The notes under the pieces are model-generated. The model saw only the letters and a list, made by a program, of their open reading frames with translations. It was not told the DNA's origin and ran no database searches. The position numbers and the translations under genes were made by a program. A stretch of 64,000 nucleotides of DNA from Levilactobacillus andaensis. Lineage in GTDB: Bacteria > Bacillota > Bacilli > Lactobacillales > Lactobacillaceae. Where the stretch lies: assembly GCF_016861695.1 (NCBI RefSeq), contig NZ_BOLP01000012.1, positions 47,443-111,442 on the forward strand. The letters are read 5' to 3'. Numbering within the stretch: the stretch's first letter is position 1; every line of letters begins with the position of its first letter. Of the stretch, positions 54,358-63,996 are shown one piece after another.

Positions 54358-55251
54358 ATGTTGTATGACCAAATAGCCATGAATAAACGGCGGACCGGCT
54401 ACGTGATGTTCGGTTTCGGCGTCCTGGTCTTGGCCATCGGTGCGGCGCTGGGCTACCTGTTCTGGAACAGTTGGGTATCCGGCACGGTGATTGCGGCTGT
54501 GGTCACAGCGGTGTACATGGTCATCATGATCAGTCAGTCGACCGATGTCGTGATGAGCATGAATCATGCCCGCGAGATCAAGGACGTCCAGCAAGCACCC
54601 CAGCTTTGGCATCTGATTGAAGATATGGCTTTAGTGGCACAGGTTCCTATGCCACGGGTCTTTATCATTGAGGATGCCAGTCCCAACGCCTTTGCAACGG
54701 GGAATGACCCCAAGCACGCAGCGGTGGCAGTGACCACGGGCATCATGGACCGGCTCAACCGTGAAGAACTCGAAGGCGTTATCGGCCATGAGATGTCTCA
54801 CGTTAGAAACTACGACATCCGTTTACAGACGATTGCCTTAGCCTTGTCAGCGGCAATTGGGTTACTGGTCAACTTTGCCAGTAACTGGCTCTGGTGGGGC
54901 GGCGGTCGGAGTCGAGATGATGACCGAGATTCGAGCGGTAACATTATTGGAATCGTCATTTCCATTCTGCTCATCATCTTGGCACCACTGGCTGCCAGCA
55001 TCGCCCAGATGGCGTTGTCGCGTAATCGGGAGTATCTAGCCGATGCCTCAAGTGTCGAGCTGACCCGGAACCCACAGGGCCTGATCGATGCATTGAAGAA
55101 GATCGATGACAGCCAACCAATGAAGGCTGCCGATCCAAACAGTTCCGCTTTATATATCAGTGACCCCTTCAAGAAACGCCAAAAATTTGCCGATCTATTT
55201 GCCACCCATCCGCCGATTGCTGACCGGATTGCGCGGCTCGAAAAAATGTAA
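54358..55251 (+). CDS. htpX: Membrane zinc metalloprotease HtpX
   Basis: A 297-residue integral membrane protease of family M48 that degrades damaged membrane proteins. Two N-terminal membrane helices (about 14-60) precede the zinc site HEMSH (His144, Glu145, His148) with the third ligand Glu225 in NREYLADA. Two more hydrophobic segments lie at about 158-180 and 195-220. The C-terminal half ends [15 protein letters not shown], typical of HtpX. It forms an operon with lemA. Confidence 0.94.
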   Translation: MLYDQIAMNKRRTGYVMFGFGVLVLAIGAALGYLFWNSWVSGTVIAAVVTAVYMVIMISQSTDVVMSMNHAREIKDVQQAPQLWHLIEDMALVAQVPMPRVFIIEDASPNAFATGNDPKHAAVAVTTGIMDRLNREELEGVIGHEMSHVRNYDIRLQTIALALSAAIGLLVNFASNWLWWGGGRSRDDDRDSSGNIIGIVISILLIILAPLAASIAQMALSRNREYLADASSVELTRNPQGLIDALKKIDDSQPMKAADPNSSALYISDPFKKRQKFADLFATHPPIADRIARLEKM

Positions 55252-55323
55252 AAAAATAGTGAGTGACTTACCGACGTTTCGTAGTACAATTAACTTTGAG
55301 ACTAGGGGAAAGAGTGTAAGAGT

Positions 55324-56109
55324 ATGCGCGGAAATTTTGTCTATTTAAGTTTAGAGCCCGTGACGAATATGATTTATTCGTTGGGCATTTCACCCGCTGA
55401 TTTTTTAAACGGTATTCCGGCGATACCCAATCAGCTTCTTTTGTTGAACGATGAGTCCGGTAACGATGTGGAAATCAATCCGCACACGCGCCTGCAGACC
55501 ATCACGGGCCAAGCGCAGATTCGCCGCTATCTGCTAGGCAAACACGACCATGCCGTTAAATGGTTAGATTACGCTCATGGCGACGACCTCGACTTTTTAT
55601 TACCGGGTGAGATTGCCGAACTTCTCTATTTAGCGCACATGGAAACGCACATCCGCACACCGTTTTACGCGAAGCTTCAAAATGAGTATGCTTATTTAAC
55701 GCTTCGTGACGGCTTCTACAAGACGTATTACCGACACTTAGGTGACTTTGATCACGTCTTAGAAGTCAGCATCAAGCGGCACCTACGTGCAATTCACAAT
55801 AACCGATGGGTCTTTGCCCGGCCGTTAGCCATCAGTGATATTCCCCATGAGATTCTCCTACAATTAACGCAGGGGCTACTTGATGGCATGATCATTGCTT
55901 TTGACCAATTGGTCGAACGCCATCGAATTTATGTGATCCCAGTACGTGCGGTGACGCACCCTGAACGGCAAGCAACCTGGTACACCCAAGAAGAGGTTTA
56001 CGCCGATTCGCGGGAGGTCGCGAGTTTACGTTACGACTTGACCACGCGTGAATGGGCATTGAGCATTCATGACAATCAAGTGTTTAGTGACGTGGCAGAT
56101 TTAATTTAA
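55324..56109 (+). CDS. Conserved-looking protein of unknown function
   Basis: A 261-residue soluble protein; I do not recognise the family. It has no signal peptide or membrane segment. It is rich in His, Tyr and Arg in its middle (LGKHDHAVKWLDYAHGDDLDFLL, YKTYYRHLGDFDHVL, SIKRHLRAIHNNRW) and acidic at the end. GGGGAAAGAG precedes ATG 55324. It has its own terminator and sits between htpX and murF. Codon use matches its neighbours, so nothing suggests recent transfer. Confidence 0.7.
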   Translation: MRGNFVYLSLEPVTNMIYSLGISPADFLNGIPAIPNQLLLLNDESGNDVEINPHTRLQTITGQAQIRRYLLGKHDHAVKWLDYAHGDDLDFLLPGEIAELLYLAHMETHIRTPFYAKLQNEYAYLTLRDGFYKTYYRHLGDFDHVLEVSIKRHLRAIHNNRWVFARPLAISDIPHEILLQLTQGLLDGMIIAFDQLVERHRIYVIPVRAVTHPERQATWYTQEEVYADSREVASLRYDLTTREWALSIHDNQVFSDVADLI

Positions 56110-56119
56110 AAAGTAACCG

Positions 56120-56168
56120 AGCTATGGGTGTTCCTACTACTGTTAGTAGGGGTGACCATAGCTTTTTT
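56120..56168 (+). terminator. Intrinsic terminator
   Basis: AGCTATGG / CCATAGCT outer stem with inner CCTACTA / TAGTAGG pairing, then six T residues. Confidence 0.88.
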
Positions 56169-56233
56169 GATGGCTGTGGCGGGCAATGGCTACTGAGTTT
56201 TTCCGGTGGTTTTAAGAATGACACTGGCAATCC

Positions 56234-56340
56234 ATGGTATAATAAAAAACAGAATTTATTTGGCAACCATCACTTGGTCGACTAATCGGGTGATGGTCCA
56301 ACTTGAAACCGGGCGTTACCATGAGGGTCGCCCGTAAATT
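56234..56340 (+). promoter_or_regulatory. murF promoter and structured leader
   Basis: Extended -10 TGGTATAAT (hexamer 56238-56243) with no good -35. The leader holds two hairpins: ACCATCAC / GTGATGGT (56266-56273 with about 56291-56298) and GGGCG / CGCCC (about 56312-56334). Neither has a T tract. Confidence 0.55.
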
Positions 56341-56353
56341 AGGAGCAGAAAAC

Positions 56354-57739
56354 ATGAAGATGCAGCTTGCTGAAATTGCTCATGCAGTGGGAGCAATCAA
56401 TGATTTTGAACAATGGAGCGATGTCAGCGTGACTAGCGTTGCGTTTGATAGTCGGCACCTCCAGCCGGGGGGGCTCTTTATTCCGTTGACTGGCGAACAA
56501 GATGGGCACCAGTTTATTCAATCGGCGATCGACCACGGCGCCGCGGCCACATTGTGGGCCCGCGACTTAGCGACGGCACCGGCAGATTTTCCGGTGGTTC
56601 AGGTCGCTGATTCGTTAAAGGCGCTGCAAGCCTTAGCGCAGTACTATTTAACTAAAATTAATCCGCGGGTCGTTGCCATTACGGGGAGCAATGGTAAAAC
56701 GACCACAAAGGATATGATTGCCGCCGTTTTGGCCACGCAATTCAACGTGACGAAGACCCACGCCAACTTTAACAATGAAATTGGTGTGCCGATGACGGTC
56801 TTGTCGATGGAACCGAACACGGAGATGTTAGTCGTCGAAATGGGGATGGATCGACCGGGTCAACTGGACTTCTTGAGTAGTCTGGTGCGGCCAGACCTCG
56901 CCGTTGTGACGATGATTGGGGAAGCCCACATTGAATTCTTCGGCACCCGGGATAAGATTGCGGACGCTAAATTTGAAATCACGCATGGCCTGAGCGACGA
57001 TGGTATCTTCGTTTACAACGGGGATGAACCGTTACTTCGCGAGCGGGCCACGGCGTTGAGTCAACAACGGCTCACGTTCGGCCAACATGACGATAACGAT
57101 CTGTTCGCGACTAACGTGGTCGGTACGGCGACCGAGACCAGCTTCAGCACCAATGAATGGCCAGAGATCACTTTTACGATTCCAATGATTGGGACCTACA
57201 ACGTCAACAATGCCTTGGCAGCGTTGACCGTGGCTAATGCCTATCGGATCAGACCGGAGAGTGCCAAAAAGGCTTTGGCCACTGTACCGTTGACCGAGAA
57301 TCGCGCAGAATGGGTCAAGAGTAATACCGGGGCCGCTATTTTGAGCGACGTGTATAACTCCAACCCAACGGCCGTGAAGGAAGTCTTGGCGGCATTTTCC
57401 AAGACACCGGTAACTGGTAAGCGCTATGTGGTGCTCGGGGACATGTTGGAATTGGGCGACCAAGCCGATGCGATGCATGCTGGTCTAGCCAGTGCGATTG
57501 ACCCGACTAAGATTAGTCACGTCTACTTGGTTGGCCCGCACATGGTCGCTTTACAAGACGCCTTAGCCAAGCAATCACCAGACTTGCCCGTATCGCATTT
57601 TGCCACGGACGACCTGGTAACGCTTACGGCAGATTTACAGGGTCAACTTTCTGCAGACAACCAAATTTTATTAAAAGGATCCCATGGGATTCATTTAGAG
57701 CAAGTTTTAGCGGCGTTACAGGATTCTTCTGAAAATTAA
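56354..57739 (+). CDS. murF: UDP-N-acetylmuramoyl-tripeptide--D-alanyl-D-alanine ligase
   Basis: A 461-residue Mur ligase adding D-Ala-D-Ala to the UDP-MurNAc tripeptide in the cytoplasm. The N-terminal substrate domain (about 1-95) has VAFDSRHLQPGGLFIPL. The central ATPase domain has the P-loop ITGSNGKTTTKDMIAAVL and TKTHANFNNEIGVPMTVL. The C-terminal domain has DVYNSNPTAVKEVL and VLGDMLELG. ATG 56354 has AGGAG upstream; the in-frame start 56303 lies in the leader hairpins. It precedes cshA, and alr (D-Ala supply) lies 4 kb downstream. Confidence 0.95.
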   Translation: MKMQLAEIAHAVGAINDFEQWSDVSVTSVAFDSRHLQPGGLFIPLTGEQDGHQFIQSAIDHGAAATLWARDLATAPADFPVVQVADSLKALQALAQYYLTKINPRVVAITGSNGKTTTKDMIAAVLATQFNVTKTHANFNNEIGVPMTVLSMEPNTEMLVVEMGMDRPGQLDFLSSLVRPDLAVVTMIGEAHIEFFGTRDKIADAKFEITHGLSDDGIFVYNGDEPLLRERATALSQQRLTFGQHDDNDLFATNVVGTATETSFSTNEWPEITFTIPMIGTYNVNNALAALTVANAYRIRPESAKKALATVPLTENRAEWVKSNTGAAILSDVYNSNPTAVKEVLAAFSKTPVTGKRYVVLGDMLELGDQADAMHAGLASAIDPTKISHVYLVGPHMVALQDALAKQSPDLPVSHFATDDLVTLTADLQGQLSADNQILLKGSHGIHLEQVLAALQDSSEN

Positions 57740-57750
57740 TATGAAAACAA

Positions 57751-57790
57751 AGCAATTTCCACGAGTCGTGGGAGTTGCTTATTTTGTTTT
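57751..57790 (+). terminator. Terminator after murF
   Basis: GCAA-TTT-CCAC / GTGG-GAG-TTGC hairpin, then TTATTTTGTTTT. Confidence 0.7.
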
Positions 57791-57933
57791 CACGTTGTAT
57801 GATGGCTTAGTTGTATTTTTAAGAACGAAATTTACCCCGCTCTAGCCAATCGTAAGTCGTGTCAAGGAAAACGGATTTTTTCCGAGTCTCACGAGGCACT
57901 AGGGCGACGTACTCATTTAGGAGGAAATTATTT

Positions 57934-59532
57934 TTGAAGTTTAAAGAACTGGGTCTTTCCGATGACCTACTGAAAGCAGTTACGACAGCAGGTTACGAGG
58001 AAGCGACCCCAATTCAAGCCGAGACAATCCCCATGGTTTTGGCTGGTCAAGATGTGATTGGACAAGCCCAAACCGGGACTGGGAAGACTGCGGCCTTCGC
58101 TTTACCTATCTTGGAAAAGATTGATAAGAGTAACGAAAATGTTCAGGCGTTGGTGGTTTCCCCAACTCGGGAACTCGCTATCCAAACCCAAGAAGAAATT
58201 TATAAATTAGGCCGGAACGAACGGGCTAACGTCCAAGTCGTTTACGGTGGAGCTGACATTCGTCGTCAAATCAAATCCTTGAAGAACCACCCGCAAGTGG
58301 TTGTTGGGACCCCGGGTCGTTTATTGGATCACATTCGTCGTCACACACTGAAGCTCGACCACGTCCAAATGTTAGTCTTGGATGAAGCCGACGAAATGTT
58401 AAACATGGGTTTCTTGGATGACATTGAAGACATCATCAAGCAATTGCCAGAAGAACGTCAAACGATGCTCTTCTCCGCAACGATGCCTCCCGAAATTAAG
58501 CGGGTCGGTGTTCAATTCATGCAAGATCCTAAGCACGTGAAGATTAAGGCTAAAGAATTAACGACCGACTTGATCGATCAATTCTACGTCCGTTCTCGTG
58601 ACTTTGAAAAGTTTGATGTCATGACGCGTTTCTTCGACGTCCAATCACCAGACTTGACCATTGTCTTCACACGGACGAAGCGCCGGGTCGACGAAATTTC
58701 CAGTGGGTTACAAGCCCGCGGGTATAACGCTGCCGGTATTCATGGTGATTTGACGCAAAAGCGTCGGACACAAATCATGAACGAATTCCGTCACGGCCAA
58801 TTGGATATCCTGGTCGCAACCGATGTGGCTGCCCGTGGGATTGACATTAACGACGTGACCCACGTTTACAACTACGATATTCCTCAAGATCCAGATAGTT
58901 ACGTTCACCGTGTCGGCCGTACTGGTCGTGCCGGGAAGCATGGTGTTTCCATGACTTTTGTAACGCCTAACGAAATGGATTACTTGCGTGAAATCGAAAA
59001 GCTGACGAAGGTGCGTATGCTGCCTTTGAAGCCACCTTCGGATGAAGAAGCTTTGGTGAGCCAATTAGGCGCAGCCAAGGACAAGGTTACCGAATTGGTC
59101 AACAAGACGGATACCGAAAAGTTTGCGAAGACGGCTGAAGGTCTGTTGAACGAATTCGATGCCGAAGACTTAGTTGCCGCTCTTTTGAACGACTTGACTA
59201 AGGATGACAGCAACCAAGTTCCTGTTAAGATCACGCCAGAACGCCCACTGCCTAAGCGCGGTGCTAAGCGTCATGGCGGTGGTGGCTACCATCATGGTGG
59301 CAACCGGCGTGGTGGTAATGGTGGCGGCGGTTACCGCGGTCATCGGAGCAATGATTCACGCGATTCACGTAGCGGCAGTCGTGGTGGTTCACGCTCTCAC
59401 GATTCCCGCAATCATGATTCACATGACTCACGTAGTCATGGTGACAACCGGAACCGTCGTAGCAACGGCGGCAACAGTGGTCGGCGTAACGAAGGTGGAA
59501 GCCGCGGCTTCACCATTCGGAAGAAAGACTAG
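57934..59532 (+). CDS. cshA: DEAD-box RNA helicase CshA
   Basis: A 533-residue ATP-dependent RNA helicase of mRNA decay, ribosome assembly and cold response. Q-motif and Walker A AQTGTGKTA, PTRELAIQ, GGADIRRQ, TPGRLLDH, DEADEMLNMGF, SATMPPE, and in the second RecA domain VFTRTKRRVDE, ARGIDINDV and HRVGRTGRAG are all present. The last 80 or so residues form a Gly/Arg/His/Ser/Asp-rich RNA-binding tail (RHGGGGYHHGGNRRGGNGG, then RDSRS-type repeats). The start is TTG 57934, 9 bases after AGGAGG and giving MKFKELGL; the longer ATG frame from 57859 runs through untranslated leader. Confidence 0.95.
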   Translation: MKFKELGLSDDLLKAVTTAGYEEATPIQAETIPMVLAGQDVIGQAQTGTGKTAAFALPILEKIDKSNENVQALVVSPTRELAIQTQEEIYKLGRNERANVQVVYGGADIRRQIKSLKNHPQVVVGTPGRLLDHIRRHTLKLDHVQMLVLDEADEMLNMGFLDDIEDIIKQLPEERQTMLFSATMPPEIKRVGVQFMQDPKHVKIKAKELTTDLIDQFYVRSRDFEKFDVMTRFFDVQSPDLTIVFTRTKRRVDEISSGLQARGYNAAGIHGDLTQKRRTQIMNEFRHGQLDILVATDVAARGIDINDVTHVYNYDIPQDPDSYVHRVGRTGRAGKHGVSMTFVTPNEMDYLREIEKLTKVRMLPLKPPSDEEALVSQLGAAKDKVTELVNKTDTEKFAKTAEGLLNEFDAEDLVAALLNDLTKDDSNQVPVKITPERPLPKRGAKRHGGGGYHHGGNRRGGNGGGGYRGHRSNDSRDSRSGSRGGSRSHDSRNHDSHDSRSHGDNRNRRSNGGNSGRRNEGGSRGFTIRKKD

Positions 59533-59555
59533 TTTTAACTAAAATTGATTAGAAG

Positions 59556-59589
59556 GGTCCTCACTCATGGCATTGGGTGAGGGCTTTTT
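59556..59589 (+). terminator. Terminator after cshA
   Basis: CCTCAC / GTGAGG stem in GGGTCCTCAC...GGGTGAGGGC, followed by TTTTT. Confidence 0.82.
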
Positions 59590-59604
59590 GTGTAGAAGAG
59601 AGTG

Positions 59605-59706
59605 GAGCGAGGCGCCTAGGTTCTGAGCATTAGTGGGAATCACCATTCTGTTCGGCTTTGCCGGACAGGGTGGTGATTTTTACTAAGCGCAGGAACCTGC
59701 CTCGCG
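59605..59706. repeat. Long imperfect cruciform
   Basis: Outer arms GCGAGGC...GGTTCTG and CAGGAACC-GCCTCGC, inner arms AATCACCA...TGTTCGG and CCGGACA...TGGTGATT around a CTTTG loop. About 100 bases fold into one long hairpin, directly before the tandem repeats. Confidence 0.65.
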
Positions 59707-59711
59707 GAACT

Positions 59712-59966
59712 CGTTTCGGAAGCCGCCAGAATCGGGATAGTATGGCGAGAGACAATCTAACTATGATTGGTTTAGCAAACAGAATATGTAAAAACCGGTC
59801 CGGTGCTTATTGGGGTTAAGCGGAGGGAGTTGCCCTGCGGCGCACGTTTCGGAAGCCGTCAGGATCGGGATATAGTGGCGAGAGACAGTTTAATTATAAT
59901 TGGTTTAGCAAGTAGAATATGTAAAAACGGGTCCAGTGCTTATTAGGGTTAATGCTCAGGAGTTGC
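59712..59966. repeat. Two tandem copies of a 132-base unit
   Basis: Unit 1 (59712-59843) and unit 2 (from 59844) share CGTTTCGGAAGCCG, ATCGGGATA, GGCGAGAGACA, ATTGGTTTAGCAA, AGAATATGTAAAAAC and GTGCTTATT in the same order, with about 85% identity by eye. GGGGTTAAGCGGAG and CGCACGTTTC also occur in the element at 21322-21495. No coding potential is evident. Confidence 0.7.
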
Positions 59967-60167
59967 TCTCAATCTATCCCAAAAAATAATTTTCAAAATA
60001 TTTTCCGCCACCAAATTCCCGCCAAATCAGCATTTCTCAATCAAGTTCACACTATAAACACATTTTGGACAAAAATATTTCGTTGCATTCTTCTCACAGT
60101 CATGATATTATTCTCTTATCGAATTGATACGAATAAACTTATGACAACCAAAATGGAGGAATTACTC

Positions 60168-61313
60168 ATGGCCAACAACTTCGACTTACACGCTGCACTG
60201 ACGCTCGCCACTAAGCCCGGCCCATTTGTCACCATGACCCTTCCCGTTACTGGGATTCCGGCGACTGATCGGACCCAATTCAAAAGTTTACTACAGACTG
60301 GTCGTAACCGGTTAGCCGAAGTCGCACCCAACAGAGCGTGGGGCGCCTACGCTGAAGCGTTCGAACCGTTTAGCCACGGACCGTTGACTAACGGGAGCGC
60401 CGCGGGGCTGTTGATTATGGCGGGACCAACCGCGAGCTACCACTACTGGTTACACACCCCGGTGTCGGCAACGATTACCGTCACTTACCAGCCAAATGTG
60501 CTGCCAATCTTACAGGCGCGTGATCAGACTAGCGATTATGACCTGCTGTTACTGGGACGTGATGCGTTTGAACTGGCGCAGGTCCGCAATGGTCGTCCGG
60601 AGTTAGTTAACTTGCCATTGGACGCGCCAGAAACTTTAGAACAGGCGTTAGGCGACGAGCTGCGTGACCGTGGGCGTTGGCAACGTTCTGCCGGCGAACA
60701 CACCCATTACAGCGGGACCGGGTCCCTAGATTCGGCCCGCGCCGCCGACCAACGCAATTACTTCATGATGGTCGATGCCTACGTGGCCCAACACTATTCC
60801 AACGTGGACCAGGTGCCACTCATCTTAGTTGCCAGCGCCAGTGAGCAAGGGAACTTCCGGAAATTGTCGCAAAATGCTTACTTGGACGCTACCGTGAGAG
60901 TCGTTCAGGGTCCTAATTTAGCAGCAGCCAACCAAAACCTGGCGGCGTTAACGGTCAACGTGAGCGACCAACGTCATCTGCAAGCGACGCACATCAGAAA
61001 GGACGCGTATGCCAAGGCCCGGCAAGGCGAGCGCGTCGTGCAGGACCTCGGTCCGTTTGCCACCGCCGCCGTTCAGGGTCAGTTGGACAAATTATGGCTG
61101 CGTGACGACGCCTTTCAACCGGGCCATTTGGCTGAAAAGGGTGAAATCATGACGGCAACCGCGCTCAGTCGGCAGAACAACCTGTACAACGACCTAGCGC
61201 TGTTAGTTAGCAAATTCGGCGGTCAGGTACAGGTCTTACCGGTCGACGCAATGCCAACCAGCAGTCCAGTGGCAGCGCAGTTGCGGCTACGGGAAACGGT
61301 GACGCACCACTAA
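60168..61313 (+). CDS. baeRF-like protein (bacterial archaeo-eukaryotic release factor family)
   Basis: A 381-residue soluble protein. Layout and segments (TKPGPFVTMTLPVTG, ARDQTSDYDLLLLGRDAFELAQVRNG, NYFMMVDAYVAQHY, VPLILVASASEQGNFRKLSQN and ALSRQNNLYNDLALLVSKFGGQVQVLP) resemble the baeRF group, relatives of eRF1 and Vms1 thought to act on stalled ribosomes or peptidyl-tRNA. The call is from pattern memory and is moderate. No GGQ motif is visible. ATG 60168 has TGGAGGA upstream; the longer frame from 59952 runs through repeat DNA. A terminator follows. Confidence 0.62.
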   Translation: MANNFDLHAALTLATKPGPFVTMTLPVTGIPATDRTQFKSLLQTGRNRLAEVAPNRAWGAYAEAFEPFSHGPLTNGSAAGLLIMAGPTASYHYWLHTPVSATITVTYQPNVLPILQARDQTSDYDLLLLGRDAFELAQVRNGRPELVNLPLDAPETLEQALGDELRDRGRWQRSAGEHTHYSGTGSLDSARAADQRNYFMMVDAYVAQHYSNVDQVPLILVASASEQGNFRKLSQNAYLDATVRVVQGPNLAAANQNLAALTVNVSDQRHLQATHIRKDAYAKARQGERVVQDLGPFATAAVQGQLDKLWLRDDAFQPGHLAEKGEIMTATALSRQNNLYNDLALLVSKFGGQVQVLPVDAMPTSSPVAAQLRLRETVTHH

Positions 61314-61328
61314 ACGTGACATAAATGG

Positions 61329-61360
61329 GAGAGACGAGACGGTGAGCTCGCCTCTCTTTT
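61329..61360 (+). terminator. Intrinsic terminator
   Basis: GAGAG-AC-GAG / CTC-GC-CTCTC stem followed by TTTTC. Confidence 0.75.
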
Positions 61361-61534
61361 CTGTTGGCGGGTTTTTCGGCAAACAATCGGTGTTTTGAAA
61401 GGTGAGACGCAGAATGACCGTCAACCGATTGTTTTAGTTTAGGTTATGTTTTGCCGTAACCGGTAAGTTCGTCAACTGTAAGGACGTTTGCTGTGCTAAA
61501 ATATTAGCTAGACATTATAGGAGAGGTGAACACC

Positions 61535-61897
61535 ATGATCTACGGAACCGGTATTGATATTACGGATCTCGCGCGGGTAGCTGCGGTGGTTGAACGACAG
61601 CCCCAGTTTCTGGCAAAAGTTTTAACGCCAGGTGAGTTGGCAGATTACCAGCATTTGAGTGGTCAACGCGCGGTCGAATTCATTGCTGGTCGGTGGTCGG
61701 CGAAGGAATCTTATGGGAAAGCTATGGGAACCGGGATTGGCAAGACGGTTGGCTTTCAGGACGTTGAAATTCGCGATAACGACGCCGGTAGACCAGTGGT
61801 GCTCCGCCAGCCATTTGGGGGAATTGCCCACGTGTCCATTTCACATACGGCTACGTTGGTCATGACGCAGGTCATCCTAGAAAGAGGGAAATCGTAA
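61535..61897 (+). CDS. acpS: Holo-[acyl-carrier-protein] synthase
   Basis: A 120-residue phosphopantetheinyl transferase that moves phosphopantetheine from CoA to ACP for fatty acid synthesis. It begins [15 protein letters not shown] with metal ligand Asp8, and has the second signature [15 protein letters not shown] with the Glu ligand, then HVSISHT. The ATG at 61535 has GGAGAGG upstream; GTG 61526 lies in that site. Its stop codon TAA shares its last A with the alr start codon, so the two are translationally coupled. Confidence 0.95.
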   Translation: MIYGTGIDITDLARVAAVVERQPQFLAKVLTPGELADYQHLSGQRAVEFIAGRWSAKESYGKAMGTGIGKTVGFQDVEIRDNDAGRPVVLRQPFGGIAHVSISHTATLVMTQVILERGKS

Positions 61898-63021
61898 TGG
61901 TAGTTGGGGTACACCGGCCAACGCAATTGGTGATTGATCGCCAGGCGTTACGGAAAAATATTCACGCGGAGGTCAACCGGTTAGACGGTGACTGTGAGTT
62001 GTTTATGGTGGTTAAGGCAAATGGGTACGGTCACGGCGCTGTCCAGGTGGCACAAGCCGCTAAGGATGCTGGAGCCAGCGGTTTTTGTGTTGCTATTTTA
62101 GATGAGGCCTTGGAGTTACGGGCAGCGGGCTTCAATGAGCCCATCCTGATCTTGGGCGTCACGGAACCAGCCGATGCACCACTCATGGCCCGAGAGAAAA
62201 TTTCGGCCACGGTTGCGGCCACCGACTGGTTGATCGACGCCGACCGCTACTTGGCATTGGCAAAAGAAGATCAACCGTTGCGGGTTCATCTGGGATTAGA
62301 TACCGGAATGGGGCGCATCGGTTTTCGGACACCGGCCAGTCTGAAGGCGGGAATCGACTTTATGGGGTCGAATGCTGACCACTTTTTGTTTGAAGGAATC
62401 TTCACGCACTTTTCAACGGCGGACGATCCTGACGACACTTATTTCAAAAAGCAACTCACTAATTGGCAAACGTTAGTCGGTTCACTGGAAAAACGGCCCC
62501 GCTACGTCCACGTGTCGAATTCGGCTACGAGTCTCTGGCATGCGGCCTGCAACGACAACCTGGTTCGCTTTGGTGTCGCGGGTTACGGGCTGAATCCTTC
62601 TGGAACGGCCATTGCAGAACCATATCCTTTACAACCGGCCATGAGTTTGACTAGCCAACTGGTTCACTGTAAAGAGTTACAACCTGGCGATTCCGTGAGC
62701 TATGGAGCGACCTATACCGCCCAACAAGCCGAATGGGTGGGAACTGTTCCGATTGGCTATGCAGATGGTTACGAGCGCCGTTTACAGGGGTTTCACGTCC
62801 TGGTAGATGGCCAAGCTTGTGAAATTATCGGCCGCGTATGTATGGACCAATTGATGGTTCGTTTGCCAAAGGAGTATCACCGGGGAACTAAGGTCACACT
62901 GGTTGGCCGCGACGGTGATGCCACGATTAGTCTGCAAGATATCGCGGATTATTGCGGGACGATTCATTACGAGATTGCCTGTGGCTTCACAAGCCGTCTG
63001 CCTCGTTACTATCGCAATTAA
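61897..63021 (+). CDS. alr: Alanine racemase
   Basis: A 374-residue PLP enzyme making D-Ala for peptidoglycan and teichoic acids. The N-terminal barrel has the PLP-lysine in [10 protein letters not shown] (Lys40), with [13 protein letters not shown] and [11 protein letters not shown]; the C-terminal beta domain has the second catalytic residue in SYGATYTA and the conserved [10 protein letters not shown] and [10 protein letters not shown]. It overlaps acpS by one base. The acpS-alr-mazEF order is typical of Firmicutes. Confidence 0.96.
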   Translation: MVVGVHRPTQLVIDRQALRKNIHAEVNRLDGDCELFMVVKANGYGHGAVQVAQAAKDAGASGFCVAILDEALELRAAGFNEPILILGVTEPADAPLMAREKISATVAATDWLIDADRYLALAKEDQPLRVHLGLDTGMGRIGFRTPASLKAGIDFMGSNADHFLFEGIFTHFSTADDPDDTYFKKQLTNWQTLVGSLEKRPRYVHVSNSATSLWHAACNDNLVRFGVAGYGLNPSGTAIAEPYPLQPAMSLTSQLVHCKELQPGDSVSYGATYTAQQAEWVGTVPIGYADGYERRLQGFHVLVDGQACEIIGRVCMDQLMVRLPKEYHRGTKVTLVGRDGDATISLQDIADYCGTIHYEIACGFTSRLPRYYRN

Positions 63022-63107
63022 TTTACACCAGTTAATGTGTTCGGAATGCGCGTTTCGTGGTAAACTGTATATTAGTCGAGAGTAATTAATATTTTAGGAG
63101 GGTTATC

Positions 63108-63335
63108 ATGATCCGTTCTCAACAATTAGAACGACCACATTTACGGTTACACATCCCCCGCAGGGACCGGCGCCAAGCTTTGGTGCCACTGCGGTCGGCG
63201 GCAGCTCGCAAACTAGATTTAATTGTCGGGTACCAAGCGATGGCCCTCATTAACCAAGATATTGCCCGCGCGTTTACACCGTGTGAGGAAGAAGCAGAAC
63301 GGTGCTTAACGCAGTATCGGCGTGCGGAACGTTAA
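63108..63335 (+). CDS. mazE: MazE/EndoAI-type antitoxin
   Basis: A 75-residue protein, basic in its first half (HLRLHIPRRDRRQALVPLR) and with acidic C-terminus (PCEEEAERCLTQYRRAER). Sequence similarity to Bacillus EndoAI is low. The call rests mainly on size and on its place directly before a clear MazF gene after alr, where the antitoxin is expected. GGAGGG precedes ATG 63108 by about 7 bases. It should bind and block MazF, and probably represses the operon. Confidence 0.75.
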   Translation: MIRSQQLERPHLRLHIPRRDRRQALVPLRSAAARKLDLIVGYQAMALINQDIARAFTPCEEEAERCLTQYRRAER

Positions 63336-63375
63336 ATTTTAAACTCAAACATTTGTAGATAGGGGATGGCGGCCC

Positions 63376-63762
63376 ATGGCCCGTGTTGAAGTCAAACGCG
63401 GTGACGTTTTCTTTGCCGACCTCTCACCAGTCGTTGGTTCGGAGCAGGGTGGCATGCGCCCCGTTTTAATTATCCAGAACAACGTGGGAAATCACTATAG
63501 TCCAACCGTAATTGTGGCGGCAATCACCGCCCGGATCGAGAAGCCGAAGATGCCAACTCATGTGGGCATCTCGGCAGCGCGAACCGGAATTGAGCGGGAT
63601 TCCGTCATTTTGCTTGAACAGATCCGAACGATCGACAAGCTACGGTTAAAGGATCAGGTGACCCACTTGGACGTTAAGACCATGGCGGCGGTTGACGCCG
63701 CACTCGCAACTAGCATCGGGTTGGTGGAAAAGTCAAAAAAGAAAAAGGCACCACGTACATAG
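63376..63762 (+). CDS. mazF: MazF/NdoA-type mRNA endoribonuclease toxin
   Basis: A 128-residue MazF-family toxin very close to Bacillus Ndo[49 protein letters not shown] and [19 protein letters not shown]. The family's catalytic Arg and Thr/Ser regions (RPVLIIQN and AAIT) are intact. It cuts mRNA at short specific sites in the cytoplasm. The last residues ([11 protein letters not shown]) are a short basic extension. It is paired with the preceding antitoxin gene. Confidence 0.94.
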   Translation: MARVEVKRGDVFFADLSPVVGSEQGGMRPVLIIQNNVGNHYSPTVIVAAITARIEKPKMPTHVGISAARTGIERDSVILLEQIRTIDKLRLKDQVTHLDVKTMAAVDAALATSIGLVEKSKKKKAPRT

Positions 63763-63778
63763 CAGCAACCTTGAAATG

Positions 63779-63803
63779 ACCGGTAGATAGATGCCGGTTG
63801 TTT
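63779..63803 (+). terminator. Weak terminator after mazF
   Basis: ACCGG / CCGGT stem followed by TGTTTT. Confidence 0.55.
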
Positions 63804-63828
63804 TGACGAGTAAATTTAAATTATAACT

Positions 63829-63922
63829 GAGCGGTCTGACGACCTTGTGAGAGAGTGTAGCGAGACGTTTAGAGCACAAATGGAGTTTCTGTCTGGCAAG
63901 GTCGGGCGGGGGCTCTTTTTAT
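63829..63922 (+). other. Structured leader-like region with terminator
   Basis: GAGC...GACCTTG (63829-63847) pairs with CAAGGTC...GGCTC (63896-63915), then TTTTTA. A further CGAGAC / GTCTGG-type pairing lies inside. It may be a leader attenuator for a gene beyond the window or just a compound terminator. Confidence 0.45.
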
Positions 63923-63958
63923 GGGCTCTTTGTCAACGGGTGTTGATGAGGGGAATTT

Positions 63959-63996
63959 GAGAGGTTCAATTCATTTTCGAATTGGGCCTCTTTTTT
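63959..63996. terminator. Terminator at the window end
   Basis: GAGAGG-TT-CAATTC / GAATTG-GG-CCTCTT stem followed by T residues. Confidence 0.8.

Noticed and set aside
63108..63335. Ribbon-helix-helix assignment for the MazE-type protein
   Set aside because: Position before mazF supports antitoxin, but the fold cannot be read with confidence from this divergent sequence, so I do not state it.
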